NCBI GenBank assembly: GCA_021156085.1
Contig: JAJNBC010000001.1
Location: forward strand, 248,001 to 312,000
Source of the DNA: Gammaproteobacteria bacterium
Lineage (GTDB): Bacteria; Pseudomonadota; Gammaproteobacteria; DSM-16500
DNA: 64,000 nucleotides
Reading direction: 5' to 3'
The position numbers and the translations under genes were made by a program. Shown in pieces: positions 57,399 to 64,000 of this stretch (its first letter is position 1; the number at the start of each line of letters is the position of its first letter). A model generated the notes under the pieces. That model saw only the letters and a list, made by a program, of their open reading frames with translations. It made no database searches and was not told where the DNA came from.

Positions 57399-57418
57399 AA
57401 AATCCCTAAATGACAGTA

Positions 57419-57494
<76 letters not shown>

Positions 57495-57524
57495 ACTATA
57501 TCTCTGCCATGGAGCAAAGCGGTC

Positions 57525-57552
57525 ATTCTATCTGAGGGCTTTGTGGTGTCAA
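57525..57552 (-). promoter_or_regulatory. Promoter of the tRNA-Gly-Cys-Leu operon
   Basis: On the minus strand a perfect TTGACA (57552-57547), a 16-base spacer and TAGAAT (57530-57525), then GACCGC at the start-site region. GC-rich discriminators like this are typical of stringently controlled stable-RNA promoters. The tRNA starts about 25 bases after the predicted start site. Confidence 0.72.
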
Positions 57553-57570
57553 GCAAAGAATGATATTTTT

Positions 57571-58173
57571 CTATGCCTCTTCATCTTTCAATTCAAGCCA
57601 AGCCACTTTAAGATAAATTGACATAGACCATATTGTTAATATGGCTGCTAGATAAAGTAGCATATAACCCGTAATAGCGATAAAAGCATGAGACCTAGGC
57701 GTACAATAAAGCAGAATAACCACCGCTATCATTTGTGCGCTTGTTTTAATTTTTCCTAATTGAGAGACTGCAACAGTGGCTCGTTTACCCATTTCAGCCA
57801 TCCATTCCCGCAAAGAAGAAACTACAATTTCACGGCTCACAATGATTGCAACTGGAATAGTAATAATCGGAATAGGAACAGAGTAAACTGCAGAAGGTAA
57901 ACTAACAAACTGGAACTGGGGTTCCCCCACAATCAACACTAACGCTACAGATACCATGAGTTTATCGGCAACAGGATCCAGAAAAGCCCCTAGCTTAGTC
58001 GATTGCTTTAAACTACGAGCTAGATAACCATCTAGCCAATCTGTTAAAGCAGCCAATGCAAAAATAAAGGAAGCTGCGGTATGCGCCCAAGGTAGAGGTA
58101 AATAAAATACGAATACTAAAAAAGGAATAATCGCTATTCGAACAAATGTCAAAAAATTGGGTAAATTGTTCAT
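57571..58173 (-). CDS. pgsA: CDP-diacylglycerol-glycerol-3-phosphate phosphatidyltransferase
   Basis: Makes phosphatidylglycerophosphate, precursor of PG and cardiolipin. 200 residues. NNLPNFLTFVRIAIIPFLV start, the CDP-alcohol phosphatase signature DWLDGYLARSLKQSTKLGAFLDPVADKLM, and five to six membrane helices. It is 27 bases after uvrC on the same strand and precedes the tRNA operon, in the same order as E. coli. Confidence 0.96.
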   Translation of the reverse strand: MNNLPNFLTFVRIAIIPFLVFVFYLPLPWAHTAASFIFALAALTDWLDGYLARSLKQSTKLGAFLDPVADKLMVSVALVLIVGEPQFQFVSLPSAVYSVPIPIITIPVAIIVSREIVVSSLREWMAEMGKRATVAVSQLGKIKTSAQMIAVVILLYCTPRSHAFIAITGYMLLYLAAILTIWSMSIYLKVAWLELKDEEA

Positions 58174-58200
58174 AGTTGAAATTTAATATCCCACTGCATT

Positions 58201-60027
58201 TTATTTCTTTTCAACAGCCTCTAACGCCTTATAAATCCGTTGTGCAAGCGAACGACTAATCCCAGGAACCTGCTCTAATTCATCAAGACTAGCATGCTTT
58301 ATAGCTTGGATTCCACCAAAGTAACGTAATAATGCTTGCCGACGATATCTCCCAATACCAGGAATAGCTTCTAGAGAAGACCTCAGCCGTTTTCTATCTC
58401 GTTGATGTCTATGGCCTGTAATTGCAAAACGATGTGCTTCATCACGTATTTGCTGAATTAAATGCAATGCAGGGGCATCCGATGCCAAGCGGATGGGAGG
58501 CTTGCCGGGGATATGAAGTATTTCAAGACCAGGTTTGCGGCTAGCCCCTTTGGCTACGCTCATTAAAATAGGTTGATGAATACCCAACTCTGCTAATGTT
58601 TTTTGTGCTGCAGCAAGTTGTGTAAGCCCGCCATCAATTAAAATGACATCCGGCAAGTTAATTGATTCTGATTGTACGCGTTGATAACGTCGAAATAAGA
58701 CTTGACGCATGGCAGCCACATCATCTCCAGGCGTAATCTCTTTTATATTAAAGTGTCGATAATCATTTTTAACTGCACCCTGCGTATTAAAAACAACACA
58801 AGATCCGACAGTAGCCTCGCCCATGGTATGGCTAATATCAAAACACTCTATACGGTCTATTTTTTTCAATTTCAGCAACGCTAGTAAAGCAATAAACCGT
58901 TCTTGGGTCGTAGTATAACGATGAAAACGGCTTTCCGCAGATTGTTGAGCGCTTGCATTGGCTATTTCCAGCCATTTTTTCCGTTCGCTACGCACACAAG
59001 AGAGTAAAACAACTTTATGTTTACTCTGTTCTCGCAGCACATTCATTAGCCAGTCCTGTTCTGGCAAGAGAACATCTACTATTATTTCTTTGGGAATAAC
59101 ATGGACTTCTTTAGTGTGGCCTAAATAATGCTGAGTAATAAAAGAAGTTAAAATTTCTTCTTTGGTAGAATGAATTGGCACAGTAGGAAAATAAGCTTGG
59201 CTTCCCAAAATCCGACCCCCCCGGATCATAAGCAGTTGAATACAAACAATTCCCCTAAGAGCAAATCCAATGACATCTGCGTCATTATATTCAGCGCTCA
59301 CACATTGACGTTCTTGAATATAACGGAATTGTGCAAGTTGATCTCGTATTTTAGCTGCTTTTTCATATTCTAAAGCCTGGGATGCCTGTTGCATTTCTTG
59401 TTGAAGCGCTTCGAGAATTTGTTTATTTTTACCCTCTAAAAATAAAATCGCATGCTGGACATGTAGATTATAGTCTTTTTCTGAAATTAAACCGGCGCAC
59501 GCCCCAGAACATAATCCAATTTGATATTTCAAACAAGGCCGTGTCCGTTTAGGAGAATAGCGATCACTTGCAATACGTAATCCAAATAATTTTTGAATAA
59601 AGTGAATAGTTTCTCGTACCGCAGTAGAATGAGGATAAGGCCCAAAATAACTTCCTTTTATTTTTTTATTGCCCCGATAAAAATTAATAGAAGGATAAGG
59701 ACGTTCATCAGTAATAAGAATATAAGGAAAAGTTTTATCATCCCGGAATAAAACATTGTAATGAGGTTTATGCTTTTTAATCAAATTACATTCGAGTAAA
59801 AGAGCTTCATTTTCAGTATGAGTAATCGTAATATGAATATCTTGAACGTGCTTGAGCAGTGCTAGGGTCTTAATATCTTTTTGTTTTTCCGAAAAATAAT
59901 TAGCCACTCTTTTTTTAATATTACGCGCTTTGCCTACATACAAGACTTTGCCACCTTCTCCTAGCATTTGATAAACACCAGGTTGTGTCGTGAGTGTCTT
60001 TAAGAAATTTTTAATATCAAAAACCAT
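58201..60027 (-). CDS. uvrC: Excinuclease ABC subunit C
   Basis: Makes both incisions in nucleotide-excision repair. 608 residues. N-terminal GIY-YIG nuclease (QPGVYQMLGEGGKVLYVGKARN), the UVR motif (EMQQASQALEYEKAAKIRDQL), the RNase-H-like C-half (ECFDISHTMGEATVGSCVVF, DVILIDGGLTQLAAA) and two C-terminal helix-hairpin-helix units (LEAIPGIGRYRRQALLRYFGG, LEQVPGISRSLAQRIY). Transcribed with pgsA. Confidence 0.97.
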   Translation of the reverse strand: MVFDIKNFLKTLTTQPGVYQMLGEGGKVLYVGKARNIKKRVANYFSEKQKDIKTLALLKHVQDIHITITHTENEALLLECNLIKKHKPHYNVLFRDDKTFPYILITDERPYPSINFYRGNKKIKGSYFGPYPHSTAVRETIHFIQKLFGLRIASDRYSPKRTRPCLKYQIGLCSGACAGLISEKDYNLHVQHAILFLEGKNKQILEALQQEMQQASQALEYEKAAKIRDQLAQFRYIQERQCVSAEYNDADVIGFALRGIVCIQLLMIRGGRILGSQAYFPTVPIHSTKEEILTSFITQHYLGHTKEVHVIPKEIIVDVLLPEQDWLMNVLREQSKHKVVLLSCVRSERKKWLEIANASAQQSAESRFHRYTTTQERFIALLALLKLKKIDRIECFDISHTMGEATVGSCVVFNTQGAVKNDYRHFNIKEITPGDDVAAMRQVLFRRYQRVQSESINLPDVILIDGGLTQLAAAQKTLAELGIHQPILMSVAKGASRKPGLEILHIPGKPPIRLASDAPALHLIQQIRDEAHRFAITGHRHQRDRKRLRSSLEAIPGIGRYRRQALLRYFGGIQAIKHASLDELEQVPGISRSLAQRIYKALEAVEKK

Positions 60028-60064
60028 ATCATTAAAAACTCTACGTAGGTCATTTCAAGAAAAG

Positions 60065-61246
60065 TTATTGCTCTAGCAATAAAGTAGAAGGTTTTATAGC
60101 TTGAGGCTGAGGTTGAGGTAGTGCAGGCCGAACAGTAAATAAACTTGCCCTTACACTCGACGCTTTCGATGTTACCCAATTTTTCCAAGATGTTTCTGTG
60201 TTTACCGCCGGAGCCTCACGCCGCTCGATTTCCGCAGCTCTCTGCAAATGGGTTCTCTCCTGCTGCGCTTTCCATTTTGCAATGGTAGCCCGTATAGCCT
60301 CCACATTCACAGAATAAAACCCCCTATAAATACGAACATGTTTATCCTGAAGCTTATCGCCATCTGCTGTTCCATTCACAATGGCAATAAGTCGGGGTTT
60401 ATTCTGTTCTGTTTCCAAATATGTTTTAAAATTAGCATAATCATAGGTAATAACATAGGGCCGTCCGGGAAAATTAGCTTCTACCGTAATAGGTGGAATA
60501 ACTTGTTGATTTGCATCCTTTATCTCGTTAAGTTCAGCGAGAGAAGCCAAAGATAAGGGGCACTGCCTTGTCATATAAGCATGTAAACGTTCATTTTCTT
60601 TTTTTATGGGACCCTCTCTTTGAGCTTGGATCGCCTTCTCAAAATCTTGGATTTCTTTTTCAGTAAGATCAAACAAAGGATGCGCAGTGTCAGTGGGTAA
60701 GGCTTGTATTCTAGAAAGTAATGTTTGAGATTGCTGGGGAGGAGCATAAGTATAATCGCTATCAATAGCGTGCTCGGGGTTATATTCAAATATATTAAAT
60801 ATCTCAAAAACAATTTTTCCCAATAGAAAAAGACTTAGCACGATTAATTTTATTATTGTCCGGAAAAAATCTTCTACGCTGCTTAAACTGAAAGAGATAT
60901 CTTCTTCAAATATATCTTCAACTATATATTGTAAATAACGGTTTATTTGCCGAGGAAGACGTAAGGGCAGGGTAAGAGCAGCCCATAATCCATTGCGTCC
61001 TCCTGCAATCATTCCATAGACCAGAGAAAATTGCGCTACCCATAACGAACAAAACAGGGTAACCAATGCGGCGAAATGCCCGATCGTCAAGGTTACTAAC
61101 AGCGTAGCCCCCCATGAATAGCCTGATTTTCTCATTGACTGCGCCACAAGATAGTAGGCAAAAAAAGTGGGCCAAACGGCAGCCAAGCTACCGGTGATCA
61201 TGCCAACGAGCACGCCAGCTATTTTGTCTAAGACGTTAATTATCAT
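60065..61246 (-). CDS. Orphan membrane protein with a weak U-box-like segment
   Basis: About 393 residues from ATG 61246 (MIINVLDKIAGVLVG); the in-frame ATG at 61327 is possible. Residues 5-115 contain three or four membrane helices rich in Gly, with another near 145-170. A soluble C-half follows: a charged helix, then QCPLSLASLAELNEIKDA, PITVEANFPGRPYVITYDYANFKTYLE and a helical end. Reading QCPLS...PITVEANFPGRPY...F..YL as a U-box (E3-ligase) fragment is possible by spacing, yet the match is loose. Pro/Gln-rich tail (ALPQPQPQAIKP). No operon partner other than uvrC 37 bases downstream. Otherwise unrecognised. Confidence 0.6.
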   Translation of the reverse strand: MIINVLDKIAGVLVGMITGSLAAVWPTFFAYYLVAQSMRKSGYSWGATLLVTLTIGHFAALVTLFCSLWVAQFSLVYGMIAGGRNGLWAALTLPLRLPRQINRYLQYIVEDIFEEDISFSLSSVEDFFRTIIKLIVLSLFLLGKIVFEIFNIFEYNPEHAIDSDYTYAPPQQSQTLLSRIQALPTDTAHPLFDLTEKEIQDFEKAIQAQREGPIKKENERLHAYMTRQCPLSLASLAELNEIKDANQQVIPPITVEANFPGRPYVITYDYANFKTYLETEQNKPRLIAIVNGTADGDKLQDKHVRIYRGFYSVNVEAIRATIAKWKAQQERTHLQRAAEIERREAPAVNTETSWKNWVTSKASSVRASLFTVRPALPQPQPQAIKPSTLLLEQ

Positions 61247-61379
61247 TGCATTTCTTTTATGATTATAGGGAAAAGAATCTCGAATTATACCTAAATGAGC
61301 TATTAATAGCCAGACACTTTTTGGCACTTTACCGATTCTCTAAGAGTAACTAGTAGGACAGAATCATAATAAAGTTCGT

Positions 61380-61922
61380 TTATGAATTATAAGGCACCAC
61401 CACTACCTTTGTCCCTATATGGGCAAAGTTATTTACCATCCATTCCGCATCAGGAATACGCATACGTATGCAGCCATGGCTTATATTGTCTTCAACGACA
61501 ATATCATCGGGTGACCCATGCAGCGCTTGTCCCTTATTAAAAAACATACAAAATGGCATGAGCCCTCCGCCATTAGGTCTTGGATAGATTTTTGAATAAC
61601 ACTCTTCTCCCCCTATAGAAGTAATATAATAGGTACCTATCCCCGTACGGCAATCGCTTTCATCTGCATCGGGGGGACAAGTTGCTCCGCCAGCTGTGGC
61701 AATGCCTGCACGAATTAACCGACCTTCTGCATCATAAGCCCCCCATGCATGCACATTAGGATCCACCAATACCATTTGTCTATTATGGGTATCTATGTAC
61801 TGAGGCAAGCGCTCAGAATAATCCGTATTAGAATTCGCATAATAGGATGAATGGGTTGTCGCACAAGAGATCAGTAGGAAGAAAAATGAATAAGACAGTA
61901 ATGAATAAAATAGAGCGCGCAT
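61380..61922 (-). CDS. L,D-transpeptidase lipoprotein
   Basis: 180 residues. A lipobox (LLISCATT, Cys near 20) suggests an outer-membrane lipoprotein. The YkuD catalytic core is seen as ALHGSPDD and SHGCIRMRIPDAEWM with the active-site Cys; the Gly-rich GIGTYYITSIGGEECY and FCMFFNKGQ are further hallmarks. Forms 3-3 peptidoglycan cross-links or attaches proteins. It is shorter than the E. coli enzymes (about 300) and lacks LysM. It stands alone with gaps on both sides. Confidence 0.87.
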   Translation of the reverse strand: MRALFYSLLSYSFFFLLISCATTHSSYYANSNTDYSERLPQYIDTHNRQMVLVDPNVHAWGAYDAEGRLIRAGIATAGGATCPPDADESDCRTGIGTYYITSIGGEECYSKIYPRPNGGGLMPFCMFFNKGQALHGSPDDIVVEDNISHGCIRMRIPDAEWMVNNFAHIGTKVVVVPYNS

Positions 61923-62174
61923 GACAATGACTCCTGTATTGTCTACACGATTACCATTATACTCTTGTGTCTGTGCCTGATTATTAAAAAGTATTTATCT
62001 TCATTGATTTGGTAGGATTTATTTTCTACATTTAACTAGGCTAGGCACGGAGATACTAACTTACTTCTTTATTCTAAAAAAACAATTTAGCTATGCCAGG
62101 TAACTTTCTTATTTTTCTCGTAAAAATCCTAAAAATAAGAACTATTTTCAATAAATGGCTCGAAGTGCTCATTA
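61923..62174. other. Intergenic region between L,D-transpeptidase and TPR genes
   Basis: 252 bases, very AT-rich, no credible gene. It holds the promoter region of the L,D-transpeptidase gene and the inverted repeat at 62106-62141. Confidence 0.5.
62106..62141. terminator. 11-base perfect inverted repeat after the TPR gene
   Basis: TTCTTATTTTT, a 14-base loop, AAAAATAAGAA. It starts 34 bases beyond the TPR stop on the minus strand. The stem has little GC, so it would be a weak terminator or a DNA-level dyad. The loop can itself pair (TTTTT-CTCGT-AAAAA), giving two mutually exclusive folds. Confidence 0.45.
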
Positions 62175-62849
62175 TTATTTTTTTTCTTTTTTAGCTTTTT
62201 GCTTCAGGTCTTTTAATATCTTATTCGCATCTGCGGCGTTTGGGTTCAAGCTTAATACTTTCTGAAAAGCAGAAATAGCTTCTGGAAATTTTTTTAAGTT
62301 AATATAATCCACACCCAAATTATAATAGGCATCTTCAAAATTTGGATTTAAAATAATGGCTTTTTGATAGAATTGAATGGCTGTAACATAATCATGTTGT
62401 CGATCTGATAGCACTCCGAGATTATATAGAGGAATCGCCAATTTGGGATTCAGTGTGGATGCTGTCTGGTAGGCTTGTTTTGCTTCTTCCACCCTTCCCT
62501 TTCCAGCTAAAGCATCGCCATAATTGATATAAGCTAAGCTATAATTTTTATCGATGGCTATCGCTTTTTCTGCCCACTGCATTTCATCATCATACTGTCC
62601 TAGCTTTCCATATAACCCTGCAATGCTATTGATTGAGCAAACATTTGCTGGCTGTGTCTCAAGAATTTTTTTATTAATATCGATTGCACTTGCTAAATCA
62701 CCACGCTTTTCTGCGGCAAGCGCTTGTGCAGCCATAGCTCTTACATTAGGGCCTAAGAAGGGATTTACTGAATTCTGCGCTAAACAAAAATGATTAACCC
62801 AGCTAGCAAGAAAAATATTCAGTAGGAAGAATTTTATCTTTCTAATCAT
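62175..62849 (-). CDS. Periplasmic TPR protein
   Basis: 224 residues. A signal peptide (residues about 1-24, cleavage near CLAQ) precedes five to six tetratricopeptide repeats (for example AYINYGDALAGKGRVEEAKQAYQTASTLNPK and DAYYNLGVDYINLKKFPEAISAFQKVLSLNPN) and a Lys-rich end. Protein-protein scaffold outside the inner membrane; partner unknown. No operon partner. Confidence 0.8.
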   Translation of the reverse strand: MIRKIKFFLLNIFLASWVNHFCLAQNSVNPFLGPNVRAMAAQALAAEKRGDLASAIDINKKILETQPANVCSINSIAGLYGKLGQYDDEMQWAEKAIAIDKNYSLAYINYGDALAGKGRVEEAKQAYQTASTLNPKLAIPLYNLGVLSDRQHDYVTAIQFYQKAIILNPNFEDAYYNLGVDYINLKKFPEAISAFQKVLSLNPNAADANKILKDLKQKAKKEKK

Positions 62850-62976
62850 GTTAGATCACCCTGGATAAAAACGAAAGTAAGATAGACATAGTTTAAATCA
62901 TCTAGCTATCGATTTATAGAAAATAATTTTGTACAATGCGAAGGTTTTTTCTTAGTAAATTAAACGGTGCTTTTTT

Positions 62977-64000
62977 ATGTCAGCAGCTCCTTTATTTCTT
63001 GTCCTTTTTATTGATAGCATGGGTTTAGGTCTTGTTTTTCCTATTTTAAATGCTCTCGTAATCGATCCACATTCTTACTTTATTGCAAGTGAGGCGAGTA
63101 CGCATTTTCGTAATCTTCTTTATGGATTTACAATTAGTATCTTTATGTTCTGCTGGTTTTTTGGGGCGGCATTTTTAGGAAATTTATCAGATCAATTAGG
63201 GAGAAAAAAATCATTACTGATTTGCTTAGTGGGTGCCTGTGCTGGTTATTTAATATCAGCACTGGCCGTTCTAGTTAATAGCTATACTTTGTTATTAATT
63301 GGACGAATCATCGCTGGGTTTACCGCAGGCAGTCAATCTATTGCGCAAGCTGCTATTGTTGATATTAGTGAACCGGACCAAAAAGCACGAAATCTAGGTT
63401 TAATTTTATTCTTTTGTTCGCTTGGATTTGTGGTTGGTCCTATGATAGGTGGAATACTCTCAGCCTCTACATTAATATATTGGTTTAATTATGCTGTTCC
63501 TTTTTATTTTGCTGCACTCATCTCTTTCATCAATGCTATTCTATTAGCATTTATTTTTAAGGAAACTTTTCTTCGTACGAATAGAAAACTGCATTTCAAA
63601 CTACATTATGCAGTGGAAATTTTTATTCAGGCCTTTAAACATGAAAAAATTTGTGGGCTTTCTATTGTGTTTTTAGTCATGATTTTTGGGTGGAGCAGCA
63701 TTTATTCATTCATTTCTATGTATTTACTGCATAAATATCATTTTAGTTCCTTGGAAAACGGTTTCTATATGGCTTTGCTAGGAATTGGTTTCGGCATTGG
63801 CACAGGATTTTTAATGGATCCTCTTACAAAACGTTTTTCACTTAAACAATGCATGATAGGAAGTTGCTTACTCATCGCCGCCATTACCACCTTGATTATT
63901 ACAGCCCCTGCTGCCGCTTATGTATGGGTTTATGATATGTTTCTGGGTGCAATTATGGCAGTTTGCTACTCAGCCATGTTAACTTTATTCTCGAATCAAG
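62977..64000 (+). CDS. MFS transporter, incomplete at window end
   Basis: The ATG at 62977 opens a frame that runs to the window edge without a stop (341 codons seen). It carries a signature membrane start (FLVLFIDSMGLGLVFPIL), MFS motif A (GNLSDQLGRKKSLL) between helices 2 and 3 and GRIIAGFTAGSQSIAQA in helix 4; at least ten helices are readable. The closest type is the TetA-like drug/sugar group of 12-helix MFS proteins. Substrate unknown. Weak TACAAT at 62932 may be its -10. Long low-GC tracts resemble the rest of the window. Confidence 0.82.
   Translation, partial: MSAAPLFLVLFIDSMGLGLVFPILNALVIDPHSYFIASEASTHFRNLLYGFTISIFMFCWFFGAAFLGNLSDQLGRKKSLLICLVGACAGYLISALAVLVNSYTLLLIGRIIAGFTAGSQSIAQAAIVDISEPDQKARNLGLILFFCSLGFVVGPMIGGILSASTLIYWFNYAVPFYFAALISFINAILLAFIFKETFLRTNRKLHFKLHYAVEIFIQAFKHEKICGLSIVFLVMIFGWSSIYSFISMYLLHKYHFSSLENGFYMALLGIGFGIGTGFLMDPLTKRFSLKQCMIGSCLLIAAITTLIITAPAAAYVWVYDMFLGAIMAVCYSAMLTLFSNQ

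Overview
This window looks like the chromosome of a gammaproteobacterium of the order Legionellales, closest in flavour to Coxiellaceae. The DNA is AT-rich and genes are densely packed. A LetA/UvrY-type response regulator, a minute lysine-rich histone-H1-like protein, an NAD-glutamate dehydrogenase of the large type, a Kdo hydroxylase, and several orphan proteins with a C-terminal or central membrane hairpin fit a host-associated Legionellales bacterium. The genus cannot be fixed from sequence reading alone, and the idea that the orphans are secreted effectors is inference.

Left part (1-19 kb): an orphan membrane-hairpin protein; a fatty-acid beta-oxidation operon (fadE, a FadI-like thiolase, a FadJ-like multifunctional protein); mltD, a yafS-like methyltransferase, rnhA and dnaQ, the E. 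coli-type neighbourhood without gloB; a YccA/BI-1 membrane protein; tRNA-Ser(UGA); a LetA/UvrY regulator; a FadL-type porin; a decayed POT peptide transporter; a DHA2-type MFS pump overlapping glpD; and a small outer-membrane barrel. FadL, FadE/I/J, GlpD and the TCA genes together make a lipid and glycerol-phosphate consuming metabolism.

Centre (18-30 kb): gltA diverges from sdhCDAB-sucABCD, with serS added in the same transcription unit. The 123-bp gltA/sdhC gap holds two good opposed promoters and a perfect 8-6-8 palindrome over the gltA -10 box.

Accessory region (30-42.5 kb): a 726-residue membrane protein with a Ser/Pro-rich tail, the histone-like gene with a tandem-repeat leader, a putative catalytically dead RNase-H-like protein, a complete tyrosine recombinase, a modular 686-residue coiled-coil protein built from two duplicated domains, KdoO plus a NodB-type deacetylase, another hairpin orphan, a DUF2147 protein, adk, a 193-residue orphan, lpxH and a further orphan. 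The C-terminus of that last orphan resembles the C-terminus of the first gene in the window.

Right part (42.6-64 kb): a long, mostly minus-strand set. It runs fdxA, dinG/yoaA (apparently starting at AUU), tsaB, gdhB, a dehalogenase-fold hydrolase lacking its nucleophile, asd, a 112-residue mini-FimV, truA, accD, a SPOR protein and an amino-acid permease. Upstream lie uvrC, pgsA and tRNA-Gly-Cys-Leu (the same order as E. coli uvrC-pgsA-glyW-cysT-leuZ), an orphan membrane protein, an L,D-transpeptidase, a TPR protein and the start of an MFS transporter cut by the window end. I saw no CRISPR array, insertion sequence, rRNA or obvious prophage.
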